A stretch of 64,000 nucleotides of DNA from NCBI GenBank assembly GCA_027604505.1, contig JADIIX010000007.1, forward strand, positions 176,492-240,491, written 5' to 3'. The DNA comes from Gonapodya sp. JEL0774 (Eukaryota > Monoblepharomycota > Monoblepharidomycetes > Monoblepharidales > Gonapodyaceae). A model generated the notes under the pieces. It was not told the DNA's origin. It searched no databases and saw nothing but the letters and a program-made list of their open reading frames with translations. Each line of letters begins with the position of its first letter. The first letter of the stretch is position 1. Both the position numbers and the translations under genes were made by a program. Below, one piece after another: positions 22,346 through 34,097 of this stretch.

Positions 22346-25300
22346 ATGATGGAGGAAGTCAGCATTCCCCCGCGAGAGACGTTTCGCCACGAGGTTCGAG
22401 TTGCCAAAGCTCCCGTTGAGCTCGTCTACTCCTTCGCCACCCGAGGCAAGAATATTGCGTTCGGGCTTTTCCGGAGACATCCGAGGAGTGCATCAGATGC
22501 AGGAGCTCCACCAATTGCGCCTATATGCCCCCCTTTGTCGGGGCAGACTGCTGTTACTCTGTCGACCGCGACGCAGTGGCACATATCCGCTCCCACTAGC
22601 CATCACAATGCATTCTCGTCCTCCCCGGCACTGTCCCCAGCTTCATCGCCTAAATCTTCTCCTCGTGGATCCCTATCCAGGCTTATTGCGCCGCTCCAGG
22701 GGTCTGTACAGCAACATAGTGTTGGTCTGGCAGACAGTCACGAGATCACGCCACTTCCAGCAACCCCAATATCTCCGATATTAGGACGAAGCACGCAATT
22801 TGCGAATCCAAAAGTGCTCTTTGGCAACTTGGGCAAATCCACAACTGTCAACACGCAACCGCCGAATGCTATCACCTTAGTGAATCCCCCATCCCCCGCT
22901 CACACACCAACGGTGATAAATGGCTCCACCGGATACTTTGCACAACCTCTGAATATCTTACCCGGCAGCTCCTCTCCGACTTCTGTGCACGACGGCTCAC
23001 ATCGGTCTCGCACACCGTCTTTGAGAAGTGTGCCCCTCGTCAGTAAACCGAGGCCCAGGGAGATTCTTGAGGAACTTATTCCTGTACAGCGGTATGAGTC
23101 CAGCAAATACACGATAAAGGGTTCCTTCTTAGTGGAGGAGCCTGGTGGTGAGCGTGATATCTCTCAAGTTCAAATTTCGGTTTCCATTTGACTGAGCTGT
23201 CGGGCACCCACAGATTACCTGCTCGTTTTTGACAATACCTTCTCTCTCAGCACCTCCAAAAAGGTGAATTATTTTGTTGCTATAAAGGAGATCGGTGAGG
23301 GATATTGGCAATTCTGGGTCTTGACGTCACTGCAAATTTTTCTTATCACGCATTATCCTGCCCCGGACCCAAAGATGTGAAGAGTTCGCAGCCGCGAAAT
23401 GTACTTGAAGGATGGTTGTGGAAGCGCAAAAAGAAAAGGCTTCAAGGCATTTATTCTATTTGAGCTTGCATTTACAGCTTATCTTCTCATTCTTCGTGAC
23501 TTTCGAACCAGGCTGGGCGAAGCGCTACTTGGTTTTGGACTCAAGTGGGAAACTGACTTACTACGAACACCCGGGGTCGACTCTCCGAGGGGTTATGCGA
23601 ATGTCGGAGACTGTCATAGTTGTCGAACAGGAAAAGCGTGAAATATCGCTGGGTAAGCACAGCCTTTATCTATGCAACCTGCCGTCATCTCAAATATTGA
23701 TTGCTTAATCCCTCTGCCCATGTTCCTGGTAGATGACGGCACTACTATCATGCACCTCAAATCCCCTGTTCCTGCTGAATTCTTCCGTTGGGCAACTGCT
23801 TTGCAAACCTACGAACACCGTGTACGGCATAGATCAAGTGTCGCTCCATCACCGTCCCCCGAACCTCGTGTCAGCAATGGAGACATCCAGGGACTCTTCA
23901 TTCCTGCAAGGAGCTTGGACGCAAAAACAAGTGGCACAGTTGAGCGCTTGCACGTAGCTCCACCGTCGAGTGGTGAATCGACACCTCATATAAACAGTGG
24001 GGTCCCCTCCTTGACAATCGATATGACGGGACCTCCGTTATCTGCAACCTTATTTTCTTCCGCGTCCGACGATGTTGGGAGAATGGGGAGAGAGTGGTCA
24101 GAAGTGAAGAGCAAGGTCGAGGAACTCGGCTTTCTGATCCGCGGCTTCCGCACAGAGAGTGGTCCAGGTACGGGTTGGACAAAGGAATTGAGGAACTATT
24201 ATTCCGACTTATTATTTGTTCAGTTACTTCGCAGCCTACGAACATTAGAGACCTTTTGCATCGTCTGCAGGGAATCTCTGACTCACTTCAGACATCTATT
24301 CCAACTCTTCACGTTGCATTTCATCATCTCGAGACAGCGCTCTTCAATGCTGTTTCTGACCATAATGTAATGCGTCGAGCCCAGAATCTAGATTTGGTTT
24401 CTACGCAAAAGTATCTCGTCAATGCGGTCCGTCCTGCTTCTATTTACTCCACTGGAACCTCAGATGAAGAATTTTTCGACGCATTACAAGGTTCCGTAAT
24501 TGTTGTTGATGATGAAAACGAGGATGAAGGAGATCCTGATGACGCAGAACAAGATGAGACACAAGATACTTCAGAGCAGCAATTCGATGAACTGGAAACT
24601 TCATCAGGGTCATCGAGTCGCGGGGAAGTATCTCAAGCATCAGATGCCTTGAGTGAGGTGGCTGTGAACAAGTTCCGGGAAGCCACTTTGGTCGCTTCGA
24701 GATCTCAGCAGCCCCCTATTGGACTCCAGGTGATCCGAAGAACTGTTCTGCCTTCTACTGGGGCTCCTGAAAGCCCTGTCTCGATGTTGTCCATACTAAG
24801 GCGAAACGTGGGCAAAGACTTATCCACTGTCAGTATGCCAGTTGCGCTGAACGCGCCGCTTTCAATTCTCCAATGCCTTGCAGAGGAGTTGGAGTATGCG
24901 CAGGTGCTAGAACGAGCAGCAGAGGCAGCTGATCCTGTGAATCGGATTATGCTAGTCGCGGCTTTTGCTTGTTCCACTTACGCCAACACACTCTTCAGAG
25001 CTGGTAGAAAGCCATTTAACCCCCTGCTGGGAGAGACCTACGAGCTGGTCAGGAGTGATAAGGGTTTCCGATTTATTGCAGAAAAGGTGTCTCACCAACC
25101 GTAAGACGAAGATTTTGCGCTTTCTTCTACTTCGAGACCGCAACTGATGGCTCTGCCTCCAGGCCTATCATGGCGTACCACTGCGAGTCCTTGAATCCTG
25201 ATGCATACGCGGTATTCCATGAGTCACAAGCCAAAAGCAAGTTTTGGGTCAGTCTAATTTCGCGATTTCGTGCAGAGGTTGAAAATATCTCAATTATCGC

Positions 25301-26329
25301 GCATTTCATCAAAAGGGAAAATCATTGGAGATAATGCCGACAGGGAGCGCGGTACACGTGCATCTTCGCCGTCGGAATGAAATCTACACGTTCAACAAGC
25401 TCTCGACGTTTATGAAGAATATAATAGCCGGTACAAAGTACCTCGAACACGTTGGAGAACTTACGGTTACAAATCACACAACTGGCCATCGGTGTATTCT
25501 GAGTTTCCGAGAGAGCGGTTGGTTATCGTCTGTGAAAAATGAGGTCACTGGCTCGGTCTTTGACTCGATAGGGAAAGAGGTGGGAAAGCTGAGGTAAGAA
25601 TGAGACTGCTGCTTAAGAGTACCCGCTGGTTGTGCATTAACTGATGACATACAGCGGTCGCTGGGACCAAGGGGTTTACAAAGTTGATCTCGACAATCCA
25701 GAAAAGCTAGAGTGAGTTCTGAGTCAAAGATCTGGGGACGACAATCTCATTTTGTTGTCCTTGTTCCCAATGCGGCTATAGGGTCTTGTGGAGAGTGACT
25801 CCATGGCCCGTCAACACTCAGGAGCAGTATGGCTTCACTTCTTTCGCTAGTACGTTGAAGAGTGGAGGGGCCAGCGAGGTTTGAATCGTTGATGCAACGG
25901 TCTCTCTTTCTTTTTTGCTTTCGTTCCTTTGAAACATCACGTAGTTGAGCTGAACGGTGAGTAACCCGGGTGAACGAAGGACGTTGCTAGAATCTTCGTA
26001 CGAACTTTCAATATGTGGTCTATTGTATGCATCCCGAAGAGCTCACACCGGATCTAGAGCCAGAAATAGCTCCGACAGATTCTCGAAGACGGCCTGATCA
26101 ACGCCTTTTTGAAAATGGGGACACGGAGAGAGCCGAAGTGGAGAAAGCTCGACTCGAACAGGCTCAACGTGAAAGAAGAAAAATCAACCCAAATCACAAG
26201 CCTCGGTGGTTTGAAAAGCGAGAGGATCCATACCGAGCGGGCTCCGATGGTATGACATGGCAATATAGTGGACAATACTGGGAACGACCTTGGAAGAAGG
26301 GTGTCGCAACAGAAGCAATCTTCATGTGA
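22346..26329 (+). CDS. OSH3: Osh3-like oxysterol-binding protein homologue (GOLD-PH-FFAT-ORD)
   Basis: A lipid-transfer protein expected at ER-plasma membrane contacts, moving or sensing PI4P. A GOLD-like N-terminal domain is split by a long Ser/Pro insert: RETFRHEVRVAKAPVELVYS and NIAFGLFRR (22370-22480), then YTIKGSFLVEEPGG and DYLLVFDNTFSLSTSKKVNY (23110-23270). A PH domain follows (GWAKRYLVLDSSGKLTYYEH, about 23510). A FFAT-like VAP-binding motif, EFFDALQ, lies at 24469-24489 in an acidic linker. The ORD lipid-binding domain covers about 24710-26329, with RNVGKDLSTVSMPVALNAPL, KPFNPLLGETYEL, GKSLEIMPTG and the C-terminal WRVTPWPVN. The ORP signature reads EKVSHQPP across an intron; the second histidine of the usual VSHHPP is glutamine here. 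This order is that of yeast Osh3. The stop is at 26327-26329. Confidence 0.92.
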
Positions 26330-26583
26330 ATATTGAGGAACAATCTGAGACTACTACATAACATAACATAGATATTGCACCACACTTTGTCAAGTATTCT
26401 AATTCAGTATTCTGATAATTAAGGGTATGAATGAAAGAATTGAAGGATGATAATTAGAAAAAGCATTGGGATCCCGAAACCTTCCAACAGAATGTGTCTG
26501 TGATAAAAAATAAATGGGTCCTACTACTCTCATATACTCGTGATCGGAGCTCGAGTCAAAGTGCCCCGCGCGTTGAACTGTCT
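26330..26583. other. Convergent 3' intergenic gap
   Basis: The 254 bases between the Osh3-like stop and the convergent ankyrin-SH3 stop are AT-rich, with short ATAACATAACATA-type repeats near 26358. They presumably hold both 3' ends. No gene is visible. Confidence 0.4.
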
Positions 26584-29372
26584 TTAATCGGGCTCCCGCT
26601 TCCCTTTCCCTGACCTGATGGCCTGCGGAGAATGCCTGCCCAACGATGAACACCGCTCTGGGAATGACAGAGGAGTAGGGGATAATTCAGAAACCGACAA
26701 CTGTACTGAGGCGAGGCACCCTCGGGGGAAAGTGCCAGACTGCGCCGTGGTTCTGTTGGTGCCCTAGAAACCCCAACAGTGAGACAAGCATTCACAGCCC
26801 AAAACACAAAACTTACCGCACACCATCCATCGTTGTGTTCAAAAATGCAAACGACGTCGTCCCCTGGTGACAGAGCAATTTCGTCCTTCTTCTGAGGTGT
26901 GAATGGATGAAGCACTTTCAACACTCTCTTTGGTGGTAGAGGCGGGGGGATGTGCTTTTCACGCTGCCTCCGCGAAATGGAACCGACTGAAGAAAGTGGT
27001 AATGGCGATCCAAGGCGTGGGGTTGTCACCAAAAGGCCGTTGACAGCTGGTGTCAAGGTTGCATTCCAGAAAGATTCCCCGATAGTCGTCGCATATTTGC
27101 CGTTCCTTGCATGGCCATTCACTGATGGACTGGAAGGTTGGTCAAGCTCAAGGGTTCGCGCTCGACCAGCATCATGGCCTAGCACCGATATTTGTTGATC
27201 CCTTTCTGCAACAAGCAGCTCCAACTGTGATGTCCTTTCCTGCAAGTGCTGGATCTCTCTGTTCGCTGCTGCCAGCTGCTGTCCAATTGTCTCCTCCACC
27301 ATACGGTACTTTTCAATCTCTCGCTCCAGTACCACCGAGATAGTCCTCTCATTTTCTCTGTCCCGCTCCCTCTGCGCTGTGACCTCAAAGCGCATCGACT
27401 CTTCGAGCTCTCGGATCCGCGCAAGGAGCTCAGTTTCCCTTTCCTCATAAGTTGGGGTCCGTTCAGAAATAACCCGTTCAAGTTCGGCTATGCGAACCCC
27501 CTGTTCCTTTTCTTTGGTGTGAGCAAAAAAGCTTTGATCCCTTAATGCCCGTTCCAGATCATTTATCGCCCGTTGCAATTCCTCCTCTCGCCGAGTGAAG
27601 GTTTCTGACTGTCCCCGCAATGTCCATTCCAGCTCACTAACTCGGCGTTGATGTTCCGCCTCACGCACAGCAATGATATCTTCAGATTCACGAAGCGCAT
27701 TTTGGAGTTCTTCGAAATCGACTGCTTCGGATCGCTTGCGCGAGCTCGCTTCTGCGATACTGGCCAGTTCTAGTGCGTGTTCTTCCTCACGCCTCAAGAG
27801 AGATGAAGTAATGTCGGCAATTTTTGCTTCAAGGGCCGTCACCATGTTCTCTTTTGTCTCCAGTTGATGTTGTAATTCTTCGCAGGTTTGGTGATTTTCA
27901 GCGAGTTGATCTGCGAAAAGCTTTTCACTCTCGTCCAGGTGCGCTTGATAAGCTTCAAGCTGCTCCTGAAGTCTTTCTTCCAGCTCCGCGATCTTGCGTT
28001 GTCGCTCTCCGTCAATGTGCCTGTGTTCGGCTTCGATGGTTTCGAGTCTGTCCTCCAACGCGCGCATCTTCTTGCCAGGTCCATCACCCACCATCTCCGC
28101 CAGCTCCGCAATTTTTGCTCTTTGAGACTTTACAAGAAGCTTCTGCTCTGCATCCCTCTCAGTAGATGACTTGTGAAGGTCCCTCAACTTCTTCTTCAAA
28201 TCAACAATCTCTTTACGCTGCTTCTCTTCAAGTGCGGTCAAAGCTGTGGTAGACTCTTCCTCTTTCAACGGTGTTAGCTTGCCTCTGTCTCCTTGGCCAC
28301 CGTTGAATAGTCCCAGAGTAAACTGAATTGGGGCAGAGTTCTGGCGCCCCAATGATGAAGGGCCAATAACTCGTTTCCCTCGTTCTACCTTCGGTTCTGG
28401 GGGAGCATGTGATTCTACAAGTCTCCGTATTTCGTCAGCACCATCCCCCTCAAAGGCTTTTGCTGCTTTGCGCTCCTCATCGCCAACCTTGGCTCCGTGC
28501 CGCAGAAGAAGTGCCACAATCTCCGTGCGCGGTTGAACATCCATCCAACGACATACTTGCTCGTCCGAAAAGGGGTTCTCTATAGTGACATCCGCACCGG
28601 GAGGGTTGAAAGGCCATCGATCGCTTGTCAAGGCGAATTCCAGGGCTGATTGGAACGTGAGGTTATCCTTATAATCGGACAATTGGTGCGTGAATGTGTT
28701 CAGAACGCTCCCGGGAGATCATTGCTCACGTCATCCCACGCTCCGTTTCCGTCATCCCAATTATCTGGACTCCAGAAGTCATTGACATTGGCAATCTGGA
28801 TTCCGATTAATGTTTGATTGACATTACAATTTATGAAACACTTCACGCTCTCACCTTCCATGTAATTGGGGCGTTTGGGTTTGCACCTATGAGAAAGGCA
28901 AAAAGTTGGCGTGGGTATTGCGGAACCGTGAATGGTGACGGACAGCACGTACCAGCTTCCAGTAATGCCTCGACGATGTCACTTCTTCCATCCCTCACCG
29001 CCACGGCAAGAGCACTTTCACCGAGACTCGACTCAGCCTCTCTGCTGCCATCAGGCATTTCCACATCCACTGTTATGCGTTTCCTCGATACGTCGGGTCG
29101 AGCTCCACGCTCCAGAGCATCTTTTGCTGCATTCAGGTCGCCGCGTTCGATTGCCTCAATTAAAAGGGCATTCGCTCCTGCAGTTGAGGTGTTCAGGGAA
29201 ACAGCGTGTAGTTAGAAAAACGAATCCTCATGGTTCCCTTATCACAAGTAGGACGAGTGCTTTTCCACAACCACATTCCGAGGCGGACTGAACGATTGTG
29301 AACACATCCTTCTGTTTTTAATCTGTACTCACCTGTCCATGCGGATGATTGTCTGAGAGTAGCAGCGAGCAT
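26584..29372 (-). CDS. Ankyrin-repeat, coiled-coil and C-terminal SH3 protein of unknown function
   Basis: I do not recognise this as a named family. Exon 1 (from 29372) reads MLAATLRQSSAWTG and splices to ankyrin-like units: ANALLIEAIERGDLNAAKDA, ALAVAVRDGRSDIVEALLEA, NPNAPITW, and later FQSALEFALTSDRWPF and EIVALLLRHGAKVGDEE. From about 28250 to 27150 runs a long coiled coil rich in Glu, Arg and Leu (several hundred residues). A Pro-rich segment PPPLPPKRVLK leads into an SH3 domain, VLHPFTPQKKDEIALSPGDD followed by EHNDGWC and, after an intron, GTFPRGCLASV (ALYDY, D-E-L, DGWW and the final FP-N-Y positions are all recognisable, though W-W is W-C and N-Y is G-C). A short basic tail ends at 26584-26586. 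It may be a cytoskeletal or endocytic adaptor; that is inference. Confidence 0.72.
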
Positions 29373-29697
29373 TGCATGCGACGAATGGAAGTACGGGGTA
29401 TGTAACGACCTTGTGTCTCTCAGGGAAGCTCTTCTCCTGAAACAGAGTTTCCAGGTCCAACACTGTGTGTTCTCTTTCGTTCACTTGATGTTTCTTACGG
29501 TAGAGTAAGGGGTATGTCGTCCTCTTCTGTCAGCGACGAATTCATTTTGTCTTCTAATTTATCGTATCCGCACCGCCCGATCATATCCTGAGTATTGTGC
29601 ATATATCAGCCACACCAAGCAGAACCCACGACGCGCCCCAAAAATTTAAATTTGAGTGCCAACTCCACAATACGTTTTATTTAAAAGCATACACCTT
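29373..29697. promoter_or_regulatory. Upstream region of the ankyrin-SH3 gene; 3' flank of eIF3a
   Basis: These 325 bases lie upstream of the ankyrin-SH3 start and downstream (3') of the eIF3a stop, which are on the same strand in tandem with eIF3a upstream. I see no coding block, repeat or RNA gene. Confidence 0.35.
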
Positions 29698-32600
29698 TCA
29701 CTTTCTCCATGACCTCTCGCTACCACCGGACGACGAGGAGCCCGCACCAGCACCAGCACCTCCACTCCTCTTCCATGCGGGTACAGGTCTCTCTGCATCA
29801 GCAGGTTTCTCCGGACGCCTGTCCGCTTCATCTGCTGCTGCACCTCGCTTGGAAGGAGGAACATATTTCCCGGAACTGCCGCCAGTGGTCGTGCTGAATC
29901 TGCTATCAGGGTCGTCCCCCCCCGAACGACCCAGCGGGCGTCGGTCTGCACTTGCCGTCTCAGTGCGATCAGCGTTACGCCTCCACGTAGTACCTCCCCC
30001 TTCCCCTCCCTCCCGCTCCCTGGGAGATTCTCGTTCTCTCCCAGGATCCACTGTCCCTCTACCCGAATCCGACTTTTTCCATGACGGCCCCATGGAATTT
30101 CCGCCTTCCTCCCGCCTCGCTGAGGGCACAGACTCGTCTCCCGCTCCACGAGCTGAGGCATTGCGTCTCCAAATTCCTGGTGATGGCGATGCTTGGTCGT
30201 CTGTCGTCGCACGTGCAGACTCTGCACGGCGCCATGGTGTTGTACCAGAGGAGCCACTTGCGTCCGCTCCGACTCTACAAAATTGCGTTAAGTTCTCCGC
30301 ACAACGCAACAAGGAGTTGAGAGGGGAACACAAACCTCTTCCATTTCTGGCCATCGTCTCCTTTCAGCTCTGCGTCCCGGGCCCGCAATTTTTCTTCCGC
30401 CTCTCTTTCACGCTCACGCTGCTTCGCGGCTTGCTCGTTTAGTTTCCTGTCGAAGAGACAACTCTTTTAGAACTGGACTCTTGAGTAAAATGGAGGGTGC
30501 CCGTACGTATTACGCACTTGTCTCTCTCGGCCCTTTCCGCCTTTTCGCGCGCGAGCTTGTCGGCCCGCTCACTCGCAAGCCTCTCTTCCTCCTCCCTCCT
30601 CGCCCGCTCTTGCTCTTCCTTTTTCTTCCTGTCCGCTTCCTCTTGCTTCTTCCGTTTCCGATCAGCAATAGCCTTCAACCGGACTTCTTCCCGACGAGCG
30701 TTCTTGGCTTCCTCCATCTCTCGTGCCACTTCTTCTTTAAGAGCATCAAACTCAGCCCTCGTACGCGCCTCTACCGCGCTCCTGAATTCACCATAATCCA
30801 TCATAATTCGAGCTAAGCGAGCTTTATCTGCCAGACCTTCCTCAAACTTTTGACGCGCCTCGGCGATTTGCTGCTCACGAGCCTTGCGACGACTCTCGGC
30901 AACGTGTTGACTTATTTCTTCTTGTTTTGCAAGTAGGAGCGGCCGCTCCTCCTCGCGGAACGCACGCTCGGTGTGATCAATTCTCTTTTGTGTAGTACGA
31001 AGCTTGGTTTGAAGATCCCGTTGTTGCTGTTCAGCTTGCTTTCTTTGAAGCTCCATGAGCGCGTCGGCATCCAGGGTATCCAACTTCTGGAATGTGAAAT
31101 GCGAAGGAACATACAGGGGACACACGGTGAGCACACCTGCGTCCATGCATCAAATCGATACCTCCAAGCGGAAGTAACTCACTGTCTGATCGATACCCTT
31201 CACCTTTTTGTCCTTCATCTCCGCCGCCAACTTCTGCTTTAGAGCAGCAGCTTGGTCTTGCACAATCTGCGCTTTGGCAGCATCAATCCGCTCCCGCTCA
31301 CGCCGCTTCTCCTCTTCTGCCAGTCGAATTCTTTCAGCTTCTGCCTCTTTTTTCTTTTGAAGTGCTTGCTCCCGCTGTTTCTCTTGATCCTACAGAGGTC
31401 CGACACATCAGAGGGTCTTTAACTACTCACTTTCATTCACAGGAACAATCTACTCACCTTACGCGCCGCTTCCGTCTCCCGTTTCTCCTTCTTTTTTTCG
31501 ATCAAGGAGATTCTTTCCGCGACTAACTGCTTCTCCTCCTCCACAGCTTCTGCAGCCATCCTCGCCGCCTCCTCTGTCTCTTTCCTCCTTGCCAGAGCAC
31601 TCTCGGGGTCGATGACACCAACCACTGCGTGCAGACGCTTGGCTAACCTCACGACCTGCAATCTCATCTGCTCCGAAGGCAGCGATTGGAGTCTGGGGCC
31701 TTCCGAGATGGAACCTTTAGAAGACTCGAACGGGTCAGCCTCAAAAGTAATGGAGTTGGTGCGGTGGTCGACACGGATAGAGAGTTCGCCCTTGCGGCAG
31801 CCATTCATGATAAAACGCTCTATTTCCACAGCATCCACGCTGTATGGCGGTGGAAGAGACAAAAGTTCGACAAGGAAGTCGATTTTGACAGTAGTATAGA
31901 CTTGGGAGAGCTTTGGTGCAAGAAAAGAACGGTAAGTCACTCTCTTCTAGTGTGCGACTCCAGCAACTTCTCAATCTCACCTGCTGCAGTAGTCTTGTAA
32001 GAACCACTTGTAAAAGTGGTTTAATGTACTTTGCTAGCTCCGGTTGCTTTGCGAGGCTGGTAACCACTGGCGCGATCCGCTTGCAAATCGACAGGGGATG
32101 GAATTGCACTTCCAGGATGTTGTACAGTTCGCGCACTTCCGGGCGTACACGTGAGAGGATGTTGTTGCGGGACAACTGGAAGCGTCGTAAATTGAGGAGA
32201 TGGGAGGCGGGAAGTTAGTACGCTTTAGCCAAGCGCCATGCAATGTGACCGCACTTAACTCACAGCTTCCTTAAGCAAGCCCTCCCTTGTTGGAGCTCGT
32301 GTTGCCCGCAGCAACGACGTAAGCCTCTGCGTCCGGGACTTGTCGTCGAAGTCAAGCCTCGATTTGGCAGTCGTGATGATGGGAATGGCCAACATAGAGA
32401 CCAAAACCACGGAGGCGACCCTGAAAATCAATTTTCGAAATCTCAGCTTGTTAGTGATACGGGGAAAAAGAAAACAATATACGTACTCTTCGTCAGTTTG
32501 GTTCTTGCCGGCCTTGACGATATTGTAATGCCTGCTGCCAGCCGCAGCGTGGAACAAGTAATTATCCCCCACCAAGAAAATCTTCGCCAGTTTCTCATAA

Positions 32601-33821
32601 TAATTGGCCATCATGTATGGCTTAGGTTGCTTCTTGCTCATTGACAGCAGGTTGTGCACATCTTCAACACTTCTGAACGCTTCCTGCCACAGCTCGAGGT
32701 CCGCCGCGGCATTCAACTGTGCAAAACGCGTGTCCAGGTGACGCTGAAGTGTCTCCGGGTCGGAAAGGTTTACAGCATGTGACTGGGATTGGTACTTCGC
32801 GGCAAGGGTGAGGTGCTGCCGGAGAAGGTCGCAAAGACGACGGAATTCGTTTGAACGTCGGTACCGAAGACAAAATTGAAAGGCTTGGTTGGCCACGAGC
32901 TGATAGGAAGCAGTGCGCGGTAGAGTGCGTGACAGGCGACGGCGAGTCAGATATCATAGATAACGAACAAGCCTTTCTGAGGGATTCCCTGAGTGCTCAG
33001 ACTCACTTGGTACAGAACTTCCAGTCTCGCATTGTTCCTCAAGATATCCATTGCCGTGCGGTAACTCTCCCACAAAAATTTCAGCCACGGAGTCACGACC
33101 TCCCTGTCAGTTCTGTCTCTACCCTGCTCCCCGCTAACAGCGCTCATAAGAACACTCTCCGGGGTCTCGGTCGCATCAAGATCCTCCACAGTCTCGAGGG
33201 TCATGGCGTCGGCGCGCGCCTGAGCAGATGCGACTTTGGACTCAGCGAGTTCAATGAATCGTGTGATGACCGTCTGGAAAGTAAAAACGTGATGTTAACT
33301 CGCGATGCCCGCTGAGGTCACCCATTCCAAATCCCACTTCAGCTCATATCAAATTGCAAACGCACCTCAATAGTAGCAACCGACGTGTTTTGCGCGACAT
33401 TCTTGTACTGGTGTAAACCCTCCTTGGCCTGCTTTGCCTGCCTTAGCTCCACACAAAGCTCCACGAATCTAATTGCAATCGGTTCCAGGGAAGTAATTGG
33501 AATAGACCTGGAGCGCTTTGACATGAGAGATTCATAGAGGGCATCCAGAGCTGCCTTAGGCTGATTAACGGCGAGGAGGTCTGTCGGGTAGAGGGTGTTG
33601 TGCATGGTGTGAATGAAGGAACGACAGCTACGCGATACGTCTGTGCCAGGCAGTGGAACGCACCCTCAGCCCGTTTCACCGCATTTTCCTGGTGAGGTTG
33701 CGGCATTGGAGAGTGGAGATGGTTTGGGCAAGTATCGTTGTTGTGAACTGGCGAGGTCCACAGCTGGCGAAGAAACGGCGAGAATTGAAGGACTCACAGG
33801 TCGATGGTAGAAAGGAGGCAT
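29698..33821 (-). CDS. EIF3A: Translation initiation factor eIF3 subunit a
   Basis: The largest eIF3 subunit, a PCI scaffold on the 40S ribosome. The N terminus MPPFYHRP splices to ENAVKRAE and then to [39 protein letters not shown] and [10 protein letters not shown], exactly the eIF3a pattern. Helical-repeat exons follow ([20 protein letters not shown]-type and [20 protein letters not shown]), then the PCI/winged-helix part ([57 protein letters not shown]). From about 31500 to 30480 the protein is a long charged helix. The C-terminal tail (30290-29698) is Arg/Gly/Ser-rich with repeated W[RK][RK] motifs and ends ERSWRK. It starts 276 bases from the divergent eIF3l gene. Confidence 0.94.
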
Positions 33822-34097
33822 CTTTTGAAATGAATTCGGAAGAGTATGTTGGGTGATTCGTTGTGGATCCAATTTGGGGTGGGTGAGAAGGTGTGTCCCA
33901 GATGGAGCACGAGGGAGGATTTTGGGAGATTCAGAAAGAGCTTAGAAAGGTGAGTTGACGTGAAACAGACCTCTCTCAGGCGTGGAGACGGTGAAAGAGA
34001 AGCAGGTTATTGGTGAAGTTGGAAGGGAGTGGGCTGGAACGAACCTTGCACCAGAAAACAAAACTTTGACCCTGGTCAGAACCCAAATCCAACGAGG
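33822..34097. promoter_or_regulatory. Shared divergent promoter region of eIF3a and eIF3l
   Basis: Only 276 bases separate the start codons of two subunits of the same complex transcribed in opposite directions. Both promoters and both 5' leaders must fit here. No TATA box stands out. The region is purine-rich on the plus strand, with GAGA/GGAG runs. Co-regulation is inferred from layout. Confidence 0.55.

Noticed and set aside
30497-30816. Two overlapping plus-strand frames rich in Ser, Leu and Phe
   Set aside because: Antisense of the charged helical region of eIF3a, where Glu/Lys/Arg codons produce such frames.
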